64,000 nt of DNA. It comes from Thioclava marina. GTDB lineage: Bacteria > Pseudomonadota > Alphaproteobacteria > Rhodobacterales > Rhodobacteraceae. The notes beneath the pieces were generated by a model. That model was given only the letters and a program-made list of their open reading frames with translations. It did not search any database and was not told the origin of the DNA. The stretch lies in NCBI RefSeq assembly GCF_002020135.1, contig NZ_MPZS01000001.1, forward strand, positions 992,001 to 1,056,000. The letters are read 5' to 3'. Below, piece by piece: positions 17,664-27,623 of this stretch; position 1 is the first letter of the stretch, and each line of letters begins with the position of its first letter. Position numbers and translations under genes: made by a program.

Positions 17664-19108
17664 TTCGCCTTTCCGTTGAAGACCGTCTCGGTCGAGACGC
17701 GGTCCGTGTTATGGGTATCCTCGACCCAGACCGTCAGTTCGGTCCGGTCCGAAGTCGCCAGCGAAGAGCCCGGCGCAGCCATGATATAGAGACGCTGCGT
17801 GTAGGTTTCATCCGCCGGTACCGTCACGGTATCGCCGTCCGTCCCTTCGAGCGCAAGGGAGAGCGTCGATTGCTCTTCCTGCGTCGGCGCGATGACCGAG
17901 ACCTTGAAGGCGGTATCCTCGCCCGACTTGTTGCGCAGCCGCAGTGTATAGATGTTGCGGATCGTGCCGTCGGGCTCCATCACGTAGAGCGGATCGCGGT
18001 TCGGGGTAATGTTGAAATCGATCGGCGAGCGCATGAAGAGCGCCACGACGAGCCCGATGCCGATCCCCGCCCACAGCGTGAAATAGAGGAGCGTGCGCGG
18101 GCGCAGAATGTGCTTCCAGACGTTGATGACCGGGTTGCCGGAACGCTCGTTGGCTTCGTCCTTGAGCGCCATGTAACCGATCAGGCCACGCGGCTTGCCG
18201 ATCTTGTCCATCATCTCGTTGCAGGCATCGATGCAAAGACCGCAGGTGATGCATTCGAGTTGCTGGCCGTCGCGAATGTCGATCCCCATCGGGCAGACGT
18301 TGAAGCAGGCCATGCAGTCGATGCAATCGCCCTGGGTCGGATCGTGCTCGCCCTTCTTGAGCTTGCCGCGCGGTTCGCCGCGCCATTCGCGATAGGCGAT
18401 GGTGATCGTGTCCTCGTCCATCATCGCAGCCTGAATCCGCGGCCAGGGGCAGGCGTAGATACAGATCTGCTCGCGTGCGAAGCCGCCGAAGGCGAAGGTC
18501 GTCGCGGTGGCGACGGCGATGGTGATATACGCCACCGGCGAGGCGGTGCCGGCGAAGAGGTCGCGCAGCAGCGTCGGCGCATCGGTGAAGTAGAACACCC
18601 AGGCCCCGCCCGTCGCGAGACCGATCAGCAACCAGAGCACCCATTTCGTGACGCGCTTGCGGATCTTCTCGGCATTCCAGTTCTGACGCAGCAGGCGGAT
18701 CCGGGCGTTGCGGTCGCCTTCGACCCAACGCTCGACCAGGATGAAAAGGTCGGTCCAGACGGTCTGCGGACAGGCATAGCCGCACCACACCCGCCCCAGC
18801 GCCGAGGTGAACAGGAAGAGACCGAGACCAGCCATGATCAGGAGGCCCGCGACGAAATAGAATTCGTGCGGCCAGATCTCGATCATGAAGAAGAAGAAGC
18901 GTCGGTTGGCGAGATCGAGCAGGACCGCCTGATTGGGCAGTTCCGGCCCGCGATCCCAACGGATCCACGGCAGGATGTAGTAAAGCCCCAGCATCATGGC
19001 CATCAGAACCCATTTCAGGTTGCGGAACTGGCCCTTGACGCGACGCGGGAAAACCGGCTCGCGCGCGGAGTAAAGCGGCGGGGGTTCAACTGGTTCGGTG
19101 GAGCTCAC
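17660..19108 (-). CDS. ccoG: Cbb3 oxidase accessory protein CcoG (FixG/RdxA), 4Fe-4S
   Basis: 482 residues. It is a membrane protein with several helices in the first 210 residues and two cysteine clusters for 4Fe-4S centres at C262/265/268/272 and C286/289/292/296. Members of this family have a role in copper handling (Cu(II) reduction) during cbb3 assembly, and in Rhodobacter the paralogue RdxB affects redox signalling. A further CxxxCP-like element (CGYACP, residues 109-113) lies near a helix. A FNR-type box lies about 63-76 bases upstream of the ATG, so ccoGHIS has its own anaerobic promoter. Confidence 0.96.
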   Translation of the reverse strand: MSSTEPVEPPPLYSAREPVFPRRVKGQFRNLKWVLMAMMLGLYYILPWIRWDRGPELPNQAVLLDLANRRFFFFMIEIWPHEFYFVAGLLIMAGLGLFLFTSALGRVWCGYACPQTVWTDLFILVERWVEGDRNARIRLLRQNWNAEKIRKRVTKWVLWLLIGLATGGAWVFYFTDAPTLLRDLFAGTASPVAYITIAVATATTFAFGGFAREQICIYACPWPRIQAAMMDEDTITIAYREWRGEPRGKLKKGEHDPTQGDCIDCMACFNVCPMGIDIRDGQQLECITCGLCIDACNEMMDKIGKPRGLIGYMALKDEANERSGNPVINVWKHILRPRTLLYFTLWAGIGIGLVVALFMRSPIDFNITPNRDPLYVMEPDGTIRNIYTLRLRNKSGEDTAFKVSVIAPTQEEQSTLSLALEGTDGDTVTVPADETYTQRLYIMAAPGSSLATSDRTELTVWVEDTHNTDRVSTETVFNGKAK

Positions 19109-19170
19109 GACTCTCTCCGTTATTTGACTGCGTCCGAAGCCACTTCTGGGCTGACACCGGGCCCAAGACT

Positions 19171-19184
19171 TTGACCTGCGTCAA
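19171..19184. promoter_or_regulatory. FNR/FnrL-type box upstream of ccoG
   Basis: TTGAC-CTGC-GTCAA is a perfect five-base inverted repeat that matches the FNR consensus TTGAT-N4-ATCAA except for the central-most base of each arm. It lies 63 bases upstream of the ccoG start, a fitting distance for an activator. FnrL is encoded in this window at 25436-26182. Confidence 0.75.
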
Positions 19185-19366
19185 AAAGGCAGATTTGCCA
19201 TGCAGGAAAAACTGGGCGTTTGGTCGCAGGGCCAGGTCTCCGGCGCGCCGGTTTCCAAGCCCTCGAAGCGGGTTCACTCATCACATGGGCGTGCTCTGGT
19301 GCCTCAGACCTTGCTTTTGCGAAAGATACATCCAAGAGTAAGGAAAGGTAACCCTCAACACGAAAA

Positions 19367-19390
19367 AAGAGGGCCCCAGAGGGCCCTCTT
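19367..19390 (-). terminator. Terminator at the end of ccoNOQP
   Basis: A ten-base-pair stem AAGAGGGCCC / GGGCCCTCTT with loop CAGA. Read on the minus strand it is followed by a run of T (CTCTTTTTTCG), so it terminates the oxidase operon 90-113 bases past the ccoP stop. The whole gap 19109-19479 otherwise holds the ccoG promoter with its FNR box and no reading frame that I can support. Confidence 0.8.
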
Positions 19391-19479
19391 GAAAAGGGCA
19401 CCGGCACCCCCAGGAAACGCGCGAACAGGACGGGGCGCCGGTGCTACCCGAGGGGACCGAAGCCCCCACGGATGCCGTG

Positions 19480-20364
19480 TTACTGACCACCGCCGAGGCT
19501 GTGGACATAGGACGCGACCGCACGGATATCCGCTTCGGTCAGACGCTCGTTCCAGTTCGGCATCACGCCGAAACGGGCGTTGGTCACGGTGTAGGTCAGC
19601 GTGTCCACATCCCCACCATAGAGCCAGATCGCGTCGGTCAGGTTCGGTGCGCCCTGCATCTGGTCGCCAGTGCCGTCTTCGGCGTGGCAAGCAGAGCAGT
19701 TGTCCATGAAGACCGTCTCGCCAGCCGATGCGAGTTCCGCATCGCTCTCCTGGCCCGAGATCTGACGGACATATTGCACGACCTGGTCGATTTCCTCACC
19801 CGAGAGGATACCGTCCTTGCCGAAAGCGGGCATCTGCGAGAAACGCGCCTCTTCTTCGGGATCGGTCTCGTTACGGATGCCGTGGGTGATGGTGAAATGG
19901 ATTTCCTCCATCGTGCCACCCCAGAGCCAGTCGCTGTCGAGCAGGTTCGGGTAACCCAGACCCGGGTTACCGCCCGCACCCGCACCGTGGCACTGAGCGC
20001 ACCAGGTCCGGAACACGGCCGCACCGGCGTTCTGCGTGTAGTTGCGCAGCTCCGGGTCTTCCGCGATCTGGTCGAGATCCACCGCAACCAGTTTCTCCTG
20101 GATCGGCTTGTTCATCGCCGCGAACTTGTCGAGATCGGCCTGAACGTTCGCACGCGTCGAGGAGCCCAGAATCCCCGGGGTCGCCCCCGATTTGAAGATC
20201 GGCCAGGCGGGCATGGCGATCGAGTAGCCGACGCCCCAGATGATGCAGGCGTAGAACGTCCACAGCCACCATCTGGGGAGAGGGTTGTTATATTCCTCGA
20301 TGCCGTCCCACGAGTGCCCCGTGGTTTCGACTTCGTGCTTCTTCTTCAACGGTTTTTTGCTCAT
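19480..20364 (-). CDS. ccoP: Cbb3-type cytochrome c oxidase subunit III (diheme CcoP)
   Basis: 294 residues from the ATG at 20364. A GTG nine bases earlier is nearly touching the AGGAGG ribosome site, so I prefer the ATG. One membrane helix ([19 protein letters not shown]) near residues 34-52 anchors a periplasmic domain with two c-type heme sites, CAQCH (122-126) and CSACH (223-227). It passes electrons from soluble or membrane cytochrome c to CcoO/CcoN. Last gene of the ccoNOQP operon. Confidence 0.96.
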   Translation of the reverse strand: MSKKPLKKKHEVETTGHSWDGIEEYNNPLPRWWLWTFYACIIWGVGYSIAMPAWPIFKSGATPGILGSSTRANVQADLDKFAAMNKPIQEKLVAVDLDQIAEDPELRNYTQNAGAAVFRTWCAQCHGAGAGGNPGLGYPNLLDSDWLWGGTMEEIHFTITHGIRNETDPEEEARFSQMPAFGKDGILSGEEIDQVVQYVRQISGQESDAELASAGETVFMDNCSACHAEDGTGDQMQGAPNLTDAIWLYGGDVDTLTYTVTNARFGVMPNWNERLTEADIRAVASYVHSLGGGQ

Positions 20365-20395
20365 TTTCTCCACGCCTCCTTAGAACGTGGCGCCG

Positions 20396-20596
20396 TCATT
20401 CCTTGGAGTCCCGGCTTGCGCCGGGCTCCTCGGAACTGGCGGGTTTGTCTTCATTCCGGAAAGGGATCGCGGACGTATCCTCGTAGGTCCGGCGCGCACC
20501 GGGGCGAAACACCCAGACGACGATGCCGAGGAAGAACGTGAACAGGAAGATCAGAAACCAGCTGTCCGCGAATTCCCTGAGGATGTGATAGTCCAT
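20396..20596 (-). CDS. ccoQ: Cbb3 oxidase subunit IV CcoQ
   Basis: 66-residue protein with a single membrane helix (WFLIFLFTFFLGIVVWVF, about residues 12-30) and a polar tail (RPGARRTYEDTSAIPF). This matches CcoQ/FixQ, which stabilises the cbb3 complex. Its place between ccoO and ccoP, with 12 bases to ccoO, supports the call. Sequence is poorly conserved in this family, so the context carries weight. Confidence 0.92.
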   Translation of the reverse strand: MDYHILREFADSWFLIFLFTFFLGIVVWVFRPGARRTYEDTSAIPFRNEDKPASSEEPGASRDSKE

Positions 20597-20608
20597 CGCT
20601 AAGCCCCC

Positions 20609-21337
20609 TTACCGGCTGGCCACGGGTTGGAAGGTCGAGAAATCGACCATGGTTCCGAGCACCTGGAGATAGGCGACAAGAGCGTCCATCTCGGAGATGC
20701 CGGGGCGACCGTCGAAGTTACGGACGTTGGTGGCGTTGGGATAACGCTCCAGCAGCCCGTCAGTGTCGGCATCGGGATCCGCCTGGGCGGCAAAGTCCGC
20801 CTTCGCGTTCTCGATCATGTCCGACGTGTAGGGCACACCCACCATCGCATCGGTCGACAGACGCTGATCGATATGCGCCGGCTCGATCATCCGGTTCAGC
20901 AGGAAGCCGTATTTCGGCATCACCGATTCCGGAACGACCGATTGCGGGTTGGTCAGGTGATCCACATGCCAGGCATCCGAGTAACGGCCGCCGACGCGGG
21001 CGAGGTCGGGCCCCGTCCGCTTCGAGCCCCACTGGAACGGGTGGTCGTATTGCGACTCCGCTGCCAGCGAGTAGTGACCGTACCGTTCCACCTCGTCGCG
21101 CATCGGACGGATCATCTGCGAGTGGCAGACATAGCAGCCCTCACGGATGTAGATGTCGCGACCGGTCAGTTCGAGCGGCGTGTAGGGGCGCATGCCGTCC
21201 ACATCCTCGATCGTGTTCTCGAGGTAGAAGAGCGGTGCGATTTCCACGATGCCGCCCACGGTGACCACGAGGAAGGCGAAGATCAGAAGCAGCGTGGCGT
21301 TCTTTTCAATTACGCCGTGCTTGTCGAGAAGTCCCAT
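20609..21337 (-). CDS. ccoO: Cbb3-type cytochrome c oxidase subunit II (monoheme CcoO)
   Basis: 242 residues. One N-terminal membrane helix ([18 protein letters not shown]) is followed by a single c-type heme site CYVCH (68-72) and the axial Met region ([10 protein letters not shown]). It transfers electrons from CcoP to the catalytic subunit. The ATG follows the ccoN stop by 12 bases and has a GGAGGAGA ribosome site. Confidence 0.96.
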   Translation of the reverse strand: MGLLDKHGVIEKNATLLLIFAFLVVTVGGIVEIAPLFYLENTIEDVDGMRPYTPLELTGRDIYIREGCYVCHSQMIRPMRDEVERYGHYSLAAESQYDHPFQWGSKRTGPDLARVGGRYSDAWHVDHLTNPQSVVPESVMPKYGFLLNRMIEPAHIDQRLSTDAMVGVPYTSDMIENAKADFAAQADPDADTDGLLERYPNATNVRNFDGRPGISEMDALVAYLQVLGTMVDFSTFQPVASR

Positions 21338-21349
21338 CTGTTCTCCTCC

Positions 21350-22951
21350 TTACTCGGCGGGCACAGCGGCAACCGAACGCGATTCCACGCGCGGCTGACG
21401 AGCGACCGTCATATACAGGTTGTAGGCCATGATGATGCCACCGGTGAGGTAGAGCACCCCGCCCAGAGCGCGCACCACGAACATCGGGTGCATTGCGGCC
21501 ACGGTGTCGGCGAAGGCGTTCACGAGGAAGCCCTGGCTGTCCACTTCGCGCCACATCAGACCCTGCATGATACCCGCAACCCACATCGAGGCGGCGTAGA
21601 GCACGATGCCGATCGTCGAGAGCCAGAAGTGCCAGCTCACCAGTTTCAGCGAGTAGAGCCCTTCACGCGCCCACAGACGCGGCACGAGGAAGTAGAGCGT
21701 GCCGAAGGTGATCATGCCGTTCCAGCCGAGCGCGCCCGAGTGCACGTGACCGATCGTCCAGTCGGTGTAGTGCGACAGCGAGTTCACCGCCTTGATCGAC
21801 ATCATCGGGCCTTCGAAGGTCGACATGCCGTAGAAGCCGACCGACACCACCATCATCCGGATGACCGGATCGGTGCGCAGCTTGTCCCAGGCGCCCGAGA
21901 GCGTCATCAGGCCGTTGATCATGCCACCCCAGGAGGGCATCCACAGGATCACCGACATCACCATGCCCAGCGTCGAGGCCCAGTCGGGCAGCGCCGTGTA
22001 GTGCAGGTGGTGCGGACCAGCCCAGATGTACAGGAAGATCAGTGCCCAGAAGTGCACGATCGACAGCTTGTAGGAATAGACCGGACGTTCGGCCTGCTTC
22101 GGCACGAAGTAGTACATCATGCCCAGGAAGCCTGCGGTCAGGAAGAAGCCCACTGCGTTGTGGCCGTACCACCACTGGGTCATCGCGTCCTGCACGCCCG
22201 AGAAGACCTGGACCGACTTGGACCCGAAGAAGGAGACCGGGATGGCGAGGTTGTTGACCACGTGCAGCATGGCGATGGTCACGATGAAGGACAGGTAGAA
22301 CCAGTTCGCCACGTAGATGTGGGGCTCTTTACGCTTGAAGATGGTGCCGAGGAAGGCGAGCAGATAGGCGACCCAAACGATGGTCAGCCACCAGTCGACA
22401 TACCATTCCGGCTCCGCGTATTCCTTGGATTGCGTCGCGCCCAGAATGTAACCCGTCGCGGCGAGCACGATGAACAGGTTGTAGCCCCAGAACACGAACC
22501 AGCCGAGGCCACCGCCCCACAGCCGCGCCGCGGAGGTGCGCTGCACGACGTAGAAGCTCGACGCGATCAGCGCGTTGCCGCCAAAGGCGAAGATGACCGC
22601 CGAAGTGTGCAGCGGGCGCAGCTTGCCGAAGTTCAGGTAACCTTGCGCCCACTCGAAATTGAGAACCGGATAGGCGAGCTGGAAAGCGATGATTACGGCG
22701 ACCAGGAAGCCCACGACGCCCCAGAAGGTCGTCGCGATCACCCCGGCTCGAACCACGCCGTCGAAATACTCGTTTTGCGGTGCCGGCTGGCGGCTCCCCA
22801 TGGTGCGAAGCACCCAGATGAACGCGATCGCCGCGGCCAGCATGACCTCGACGGCATTCACCTGATAGGCAAGATCGCGCGCGTTCCCGGCCGCGATGGC
22901 GGCCAACACCGCCACGAGACCAAGCGCGATCAGCTTGATGTAATCCCACAT
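21350..22951 (-). CDS. ccoN: Cbb3-type cytochrome c oxidase catalytic subunit I (CcoN)
   Basis: 533 residues with about 12-14 membrane helices. It is the heme-copper subunit that reduces O2 with high affinity and pumps protons. Histidine-bearing segments expected for the low-spin heme and the CuB/high-spin heme centre are visible ([47 protein letters not shown]). It is the first gene of ccoNOQP, with a consensus FNR box about 108-121 bases upstream. Confidence 0.97.
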   Translation of the reverse strand: MWDYIKLIALGLVAVLAAIAAGNARDLAYQVNAVEVMLAAAIAFIWVLRTMGSRQPAPQNEYFDGVVRAGVIATTFWGVVGFLVAVIIAFQLAYPVLNFEWAQGYLNFGKLRPLHTSAVIFAFGGNALIASSFYVVQRTSAARLWGGGLGWFVFWGYNLFIVLAATGYILGATQSKEYAEPEWYVDWWLTIVWVAYLLAFLGTIFKRKEPHIYVANWFYLSFIVTIAMLHVVNNLAIPVSFFGSKSVQVFSGVQDAMTQWWYGHNAVGFFLTAGFLGMMYYFVPKQAERPVYSYKLSIVHFWALIFLYIWAGPHHLHYTALPDWASTLGMVMSVILWMPSWGGMINGLMTLSGAWDKLRTDPVIRMMVVSVGFYGMSTFEGPMMSIKAVNSLSHYTDWTIGHVHSGALGWNGMITFGTLYFLVPRLWAREGLYSLKLVSWHFWLSTIGIVLYAASMWVAGIMQGLMWREVDSQGFLVNAFADTVAAMHPMFVVRALGGVLYLTGGIIMAYNLYMTVARQPRVESRSVAAVPAE

Positions 22952-23058
22952 TTTGTGCGTCCCTTCGTCTTGTCTGCCTTCCGGGCTTCGACTCGTGAAA
23001 CGAGAATCCCCCCGGAACGTGACTGTAGTCCTTGTGGGGTCAGGGTATGCACGATGCC

Positions 23059-23072
23059 TTGATCTGCATCAA
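23059..23072. promoter_or_regulatory. Consensus FNR/FnrL box upstream of ccoN
   Basis: TTGAT-CTGC-ATCAA is an exact match to the FNR consensus. Its centre lies about 114 bases before the ccoN ATG, so activation from a class II position would put the transcription start near 23024 and leave a leader of roughly 70 bases. Confidence 0.85.
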
Positions 23073-23131
23073 ATGCTCGCGATCCAACTGCGCCATTCGG
23101 TCGCAGGGACGTGATCTTTGGGCCACCACTC

Positions 23132-23145
23132 TTGATCCGTGTCAA
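23132..23145. promoter_or_regulatory. FNR/FnrL-type box upstream of the universal stress gene
   Basis: TTGAT-CCGT-GTCAA is one base from consensus in the second half-site. It lies 70-83 bases before the usp ATG and about 60 bases from the ccoN box, so the divergent pair probably has one FNR site per promoter. Confidence 0.75.
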
Positions 23146-23214
23146 AGTCATACGGATTTCGTCGAGTTAGCTTGGGATCCGAAACGTTAATCGGACAGCG
23201 CAAGGACAGGACCG

Positions 23215-24054
23215 ATGTCTTACAAAACTCTTCTGACGATCGTCACAGACCCGAAAGCCGCGGCATCGCAGCTTGAAACGGCGATTGCCATCGCGCGCCG
23301 CCGCGAAGCCCATCTCGATGTGCTTTGTCTCGGCGTCGATCGCACACAGACCGGCTATTATTATGCCGGGGCAACCGCTTTCGTGCAGCAAGAAACGATG
23401 GATCGCGCGCAGGAGGATGCCCGCGCCGCCGAGGTCGCCGTACGCGAACGCCTCGATAGCGAGGATATCCGCTGGGGCGTCGACGCTGTCGTCAGCCAGA
23501 TCGGCGCGATGGCGACAGTTGTTGGCCTGCGGGCGCGCTTTGCCGATCTTGTGGTCATGGGTCGACCCTATGGCGAAGGTCGCGGACCGGAGATCGAAGC
23601 TGCGGTCGAAGCCGCTCTCTTCGAAGGTCAGGTGCCCGTGGTGATCGTCCCCGACGGCTATACGAGCGACATGCCCGCCAAGCGCGTCGTGGTCGCCTGG
23701 AACCAATCGCATGAATCGATGCGCGCGATCCGCGCGGCCCTGCCGGTGCTCAAGGCGGCCGATCTGGTCGACATCACCATCATCGACCCGCCCGCGCATG
23801 GGCCCGAACGCTCGGATCCGGGCGGCCAGCTCAGCCAGATGCTCTCGCGCCACGGCGTTCACGCCGAGGTCTCGGTGCTCGCCAAGACGATGCCGCGCGT
23901 CTCCGACGTGCTCAACCGTCACGTCAGCGACACCAATGCCGATGCGATCGTGATGGGCGCCTATGGCCATTCGCGCTTCCGCGAGGCGATCCTGGGCGGT
24001 GCGACGCGTCACATGCTGGAAATGGCGGAAGTGCCGGTGCTGATGGCGCATTGA
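23215..24054 (+). CDS. Universal stress protein, two tandem Usp domains
   Basis: 279 residues from the ATG at 23215 with AAGGA upstream. The first domain spans about residues 1-135 and the second about 150-279; the second carries the ATP-binding type motif with MGAYGHSRFREAILGGATRHML near the C-terminus. Usp proteins of this tandem type occur next to cbb3 loci in related bacteria. The FNR-type box upstream points to induction at low oxygen. Specific function unknown. Confidence 0.9.
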   Translation: MSYKTLLTIVTDPKAAASQLETAIAIARRREAHLDVLCLGVDRTQTGYYYAGATAFVQQETMDRAQEDARAAEVAVRERLDSEDIRWGVDAVVSQIGAMATVVGLRARFADLVVMGRPYGEGRGPEIEAAVEAALFEGQVPVVIVPDGYTSDMPAKRVVVAWNQSHESMRAIRAALPVLKAADLVDITIIDPPAHGPERSDPGGQLSQMLSRHGVHAEVSVLAKTMPRVSDVLNRHVSDTNADAIVMGAYGHSRFREAILGGATRHMLEMAEVPVLMAH

Positions 24055-24081
24055 GCGCCCGCCACCCTCGCCGAGACAAAG

Positions 24082-24106
24082 CGGCGCCCTTCGGGGCGCC
24101 GTTTTT
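24082..24106 (+). terminator. Terminator after the universal stress gene
   Basis: Eight-base-pair stem CGGCGCCC / GGGCGCCG with a stable TTCG loop and a run of five T. It lies 27 bases after the usp stop and also near the convergent end of the next gene. Confidence 0.85.
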
Positions 24107-24120
24107 CCTTGCCCTCCCGC

Positions 24121-24486
24121 TCAGTCGGGCATGATCGTCAGCCCTTTCGATTTGGCCAGCGAGTTGCAGTATTTCGCCCAGTCGCGAAAATCCTCGCTGA
24201 AGGCCGAGAGCTTGCCGCGCCCGCGCCAATCCTCGTAGCTTTCGCGCTGGTATCGGGCAACATAGCCCGCAGGATCGACCTGCCCCTCGCCTTGCGCCTG
24301 CGATACGGCCGCCGCACGCCACGCGATCCCCGCTTTGTCGAGCTTCTCCGCACGTGCGGGGTCACTCATGAAGGTGCTCATCGCGTGAAAAAGGCCCGAA
24401 CATTGAGCCATCCTCTGCGACAGGGGGTGAGCCTGCGCAGCACAAGGCAGCAAGACGAGGGCAACGGCAAGGATCGATCGGCGCAT
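24121..24486 (-). CDS. Small secreted protein of unknown function
   Basis: 121 residues from the ATG at 24486 (an in-frame ATG lies four codons earlier). The signal peptide MRRSILAVALVLLPCAAQA ends in a typical signal peptidase I site. The mature part starts HPLSQRMAQCSGLFHAM and has a second Cys near the end (WAKYCNSLAKSKG), so a single disulfide is possible. I do not recognise a domain. It is separated from the PhzF gene by 59 bases. Confidence 0.7.
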   Translation of the reverse strand: MRRSILAVALVLLPCAAQAHPLSQRMAQCSGLFHAMSTFMSDPARAEKLDKAGIAWRAAAVSQAQGEGQVDPAGYVARYQRESYEDWRGRGKLSAFSEDFRDWAKYCNSLAKSKGLTIMPD

Positions 24487-24545
24487 CGCGGTCTCCAACG
24501 GGATGTTTGCGAGGCTAGCGGCAAATTCCGGCGAAGATCGGGCGT

Positions 24546-25439
24546 TCAGAGGCCGGGCAGGTCAATCTCGCCGCGCATCACCGGCACCGCGCAGCCCGCG
24601 ACATGCGCCGCACGCAACTGGCCGCCTTCGACTTCGATGCGCAAAACCAGGTCGGAGGGCCGCCCCATCTCGACGCCCTGCCGTAGCCGGAAGACCGTCT
24701 CCCCCTCACCGACGCGACCCTGTCCAACCAGCGGACCAGCAAGGATCGCCGTCGCCGAGCCGGTCGCGGGGTCTTCGGGCATGTTCTCGGCCGGCGCGAA
24801 CATCCGTGCCTGAAAATCGCAGTCCTCGCCCGCGGTGAAGACGTAAGCGCCCAGTTCGCCGACCCGACTCATCAGCGCGTCGAAAGTCGGTTGGATCGGC
24901 CGCGCCCTCGCAAGCGCGTCCAGAGATGCCAGCTCGATAAAGAGAAACCCCGGCCCGCCACGCCAAAGCTGCGGCACGAGCCTCCCGAGGTCGTCCTCTT
25001 CCAACCCCAACGCTGCGGCGCAATCGGAGCGGGTCGGCACAACCGTACCTTGCTCGGGCAGGACAGGCGCGGTCAATTCCGCCCGCATCCGCCCGCTCTC
25101 CGACCAGACCCGCACAGGCACCGGCCCCGCCTTTTCGCCCAAAACCAGACGCCCCTCGAAACCGGGCCCGTGGCGCGTTGTCGCTAGATGGATCGCCGTG
25201 CCGATCGTCGGATGTCCGGCGAAGGGTATCTCTCCGGCGGGCGTGAATATACGCAGCTGCGCCTCATGGTCCGGACGCCGCGGGGGAAACAGGAACACTG
25301 TTTCGGAAAGGTTGAACTCGCGCGCAATCGCCTGCATCTGCGCGGTGTCGAGACCTTCGGCCTCTTCCACGATTGCCAGAGGATTGCCGGCCAGCGCCGC
25401 GTCGGTGAAAACGTCCAGAGTGACGAAGCGCCGCTTCAA
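24546..25439 (-). CDS. PhzF-family isomerase
   Basis: 297 residues. The N-terminus (VTLDVFTDAALAGNPLAIV), the IAREFNLSETVF segment with the catalytic Glu, and the AGHPTIGTA and DPATGSATAILAG motifs are those of the PhzF/DapF-fold isomerases. PhzF itself acts in phenazine synthesis, but most family members, like this lone gene, have no known substrate. Its start overlaps the fnrL stop by 4 bases, so it is probably co-transcribed with fnrL. Confidence 0.9.
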   Translation of the reverse strand: MKRRFVTLDVFTDAALAGNPLAIVEEAEGLDTAQMQAIAREFNLSETVFLFPPRRPDHEAQLRIFTPAGEIPFAGHPTIGTAIHLATTRHGPGFEGRLVLGEKAGPVPVRVWSESGRMRAELTAPVLPEQGTVVPTRSDCAAALGLEEDDLGRLVPQLWRGGPGFLFIELASLDALARARPIQPTFDALMSRVGELGAYVFTAGEDCDFQARMFAPAENMPEDPATGSATAILAGPLVGQGRVGEGETVFRLRQGVEMGRPSDLVLRIEVEGGQLRAAHVAGCAVPVMRGEIDLPGL

Positions 25440-26182
25440 ACGAGGAAGCCGCCGTCGCTATCGTCGCCCGCTTCAAGCAAAAGCCGGTCCATGTCGGGTA
25501 CGGTCACGTGGCGCTTGCCCTGCAACTCGATGACCCCGTCGCGCTTGAGCGCGGACATCTGGCGGCTCACCGTCTCGAGCGTCAGCCCGAGATAGTCCGC
25601 CATCGCCTCACGGGTCAGCGGCAGATCGAAGGTCATCCGTGCCGCTGCGGTCGACATATTAACGGAGGCATCGCGCCGCGCCACGATCGACAGGAGCGAC
25701 GCGATCTTCTCGCGTGCGGTCTTGCGACCAAGCAGCAGCATCCATTCGCGCGCGGCATCCAGCTCGTCGAGGGTCATCTGCAACAGACGCTGCGCGATAT
25801 GCGGCGTGCGATCCATCATTTCCTCGAAGGGCTTCTTGCGGAAGCAGCACATCAGGATGTCGGTTGTGGCGGTCACGTTATAGGCCGCGCGGGCGCGCCC
25901 CGGACGGCCCACGAAATCAGACGGCAGCAAAAGCCCCACCATCTGCGTGCGTCCGTCCTCGAGCGTTTGCGTCAGCGTCGCGATCCCGGAGACCACAGAG
26001 GCCACGAAATCCATCTGATCGCCTGCCCAGATCACCGTCTGACCCGCTTCGAAGCTGCGGTAATACTTGATCTTCTCAAGCTCCACGAGCTCTTCCGAAT
26101 CGCAACGTGCGCAAACGGCCCGGTGCTGGATCGGGCAGTCTCCGCAAGCAAGCGAGACAGGGTATACGTCGTCTTGAGCCAT
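25436..26182 (-). CDS. fnrL: Crp/Fnr-family oxygen-responsive regulator (FnrL)
   Basis: 248 residues from the ATG at 26182 (MAQDDVYPV). A TTG 27 bases earlier would lie inside the FNR box and is not credible. The N-terminus has Cys13, Cys16, Cys24 and Cys27, and a Cys pair occurs in ILMCCFRKK, which gives the four ligands for an oxygen-labile 4Fe-4S cluster. A cyclic-nucleotide-like domain is followed by a C-terminal winged helix with recognition helix LTLETVSRQMSAL, whose Glu/Ser/Arg pattern fits TTGAT binding. It lies divergent from hemN with a FNR box between, as in Rhodobacter, and probably regulates itself. Confidence 0.95.
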   Translation of the reverse strand: MAQDDVYPVSLACGDCPIQHRAVCARCDSEELVELEKIKYYRSFEAGQTVIWAGDQMDFVASVVSGIATLTQTLEDGRTQMVGLLLPSDFVGRPGRARAAYNVTATTDILMCCFRKKPFEEMMDRTPHIAQRLLQMTLDELDAAREWMLLLGRKTAREKIASLLSIVARRDASVNMSTAAARMTFDLPLTREAMADYLGLTLETVSRQMSALKRDGVIELQGKRHVTVPDMDRLLLEAGDDSDGGFLV

Positions 26183-26195
26183 AGGGTGAAAGGGC

Positions 26196-26209
26196 TTGAT
26201 CTGAGTCAA
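26196..26209. promoter_or_regulatory. FNR/FnrL-type box between fnrL and hemN
   Basis: TTGAT-CTGA-GTCAA, one base from consensus. It lies 14-27 bases from the fnrL start and 36-49 bases from the hemN start. The closeness to fnrL suggests repression of fnrL and activation of hemN from the same site. Confidence 0.8.
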
Positions 26210-26244
26210 ATTCTGTTGCGCGTCTTACCGCTAAAGATACCCAC

Positions 26245-27600
26245 ATGGAACAGGAATCGCAACTGACCCGGCTCGGGCTATTCGACGCACGGGTTCCCCG
26301 CTATACCAGCTACCCCACTGCGCCGCATTTTTCGGCCGAGGTCGGGCCTGCTAAATTTGAAGAATGGATCGAGGCGATTCCCGCAGGGGCGTCTATCTCG
26401 CTCTACATGCATGTGCCTTTCTGCCGGCGGTTATGCTGGTTTTGCGCCTGCCGCACGCAAGGGACACAAAGCGAAGAGCCGGTACGCGCCTATTCGGAAA
26501 CCTTGCTGGCCGAATTGAAGATGCTCAAGGATCGGCTCGCGCCGGGGGTCAAGCTCTCGCGGCTGCATTGGGGCGGCGGCACACCGACGCTGATGCCCGC
26601 CGACATGATGCGCCGCGTGGCCAATGCCGTCTTCGAGGCCGTGCCGATGGGCGAAGGCGCCGAATTCTCTGTCGAGATCGACCCCAACGAGATCGACGCC
26701 GCGCGCATGGACGCTCTGGCCGAGTCGGGGATGAACCGCGCCTCGATCGGGGTGCAGGATTTTGACCCGCAGATCCAGAGCGTGATCGGACGCGACCAGA
26801 GCTACGAGATTACCCGCGCCGCGGTCGAGATGATCCGCGAGCGTGACGTGGCCAGCCTCAATGCCGACATCCTCTACGGCCTGCCCCACCAGACCCCGAC
26901 CAAGATCGCGGATTCGGTGCAGAAGCTCCTGTCGCTCAACCCCGACCGGGTGGCGCTCTATGGTTACGCCCACGTGCCGTGGATGGCGCGGCGGCAGACG
27001 ATGATCCCCTCGGATCACCTGCCCACCCCGCAGGAACGTCTGAAGCTCTTCGAGGTCGCGCGCGAGCTTTTCGTGGCCGATGGCTATGACGAGATCGGTA
27101 TCGACCATTTCGCGCTGCCGACCGACGGGCTGTCGATCGCGCAGAAGGCGGGCAAGCTGCGTCGCAACTTCCAGGGCTATACCGACGATCTGGCCGAAGC
27201 GCTGGTCGGCATGGGCGCCTCGTCGATCTCGCGCTTCCCGCAAGGCTATGCGCAAAACGCCTCCGCGACTTCGGCCCACACGGCCGCGATCCGCGAAGGC
27301 CGCTTCTCGACCGCGCGCGGCCATGAATTCACCGCCGAGGACAAGCTGCGCGCGCGGCTGATCGAGGCGCTGATGTGCGATTTCGAAGTCAGCACCGAAG
27401 AGCTGGTGCGCGATTTTGCTGCCGATCGCGAGGAACTCGCCGCGATGTTCAAGGCTTGCGCGGATCATTTCGGAGACATGGTTCAACTCAGCGACGAGGG
27501 GCTGCGCATCCCGATGAAGGGCCGCCCGCTGACACGGATGATCGCTCGCCATTTCGACGCCTACGACCTGTCAAAGGCCGGCCACAGCTCGGCCATCTGA
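26245..27600 (+). CDS. hemN: Oxygen-independent coproporphyrinogen III oxidase
   Basis: 451 residues. A radical SAM enzyme that converts coproporphyrinogen III to protoporphyrinogen IX without O2. The 4Fe-4S motif C60-x3-C64-x2-C67 ([11 protein letters not shown]) is the HemN type, not the HemW/chaperone type, because the extra residues after the third Cys (CACRT) match true HemN. The SAM-binding GGGTPT motif and the C-terminal HemN domain are present. With hemF at 7980 the organism can make heme under both conditions. A strong terminator follows. Confidence 0.96.
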   Translation: MEQESQLTRLGLFDARVPRYTSYPTAPHFSAEVGPAKFEEWIEAIPAGASISLYMHVPFCRRLCWFCACRTQGTQSEEPVRAYSETLLAELKMLKDRLAPGVKLSRLHWGGGTPTLMPADMMRRVANAVFEAVPMGEGAEFSVEIDPNEIDAARMDALAESGMNRASIGVQDFDPQIQSVIGRDQSYEITRAAVEMIRERDVASLNADILYGLPHQTPTKIADSVQKLLSLNPDRVALYGYAHVPWMARRQTMIPSDHLPTPQERLKLFEVARELFVADGYDEIGIDHFALPTDGLSIAQKAGKLRRNFQGYTDDLAEALVGMGASSISRFPQGYAQNASATSAHTAAIREGRFSTARGHEFTAEDKLRARLIEALMCDFEVSTEELVRDFAADREELAAMFKACADHFGDMVQLSDEGLRIPMKGRPLTRMIARHFDAYDLSKAGHSSAI

Positions 27601-27623
27601 ACGAGACGAGACAAGAGACGGAA

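Noticed and set aside
20627-23062. Plus-strand frame of 811 codons across ccoO and ccoN
   Set aside because: Antisense to well-recognised oxidase subunits; its product is a His/Arg/Asp-rich low-complexity sequence.
26183-26209. TTG start adding nine residues to FnrL
   Set aside because: It would begin inside the FNR box between fnrL and hemN; the ATG at 26182 gives the usual spacing to the cysteine cluster.
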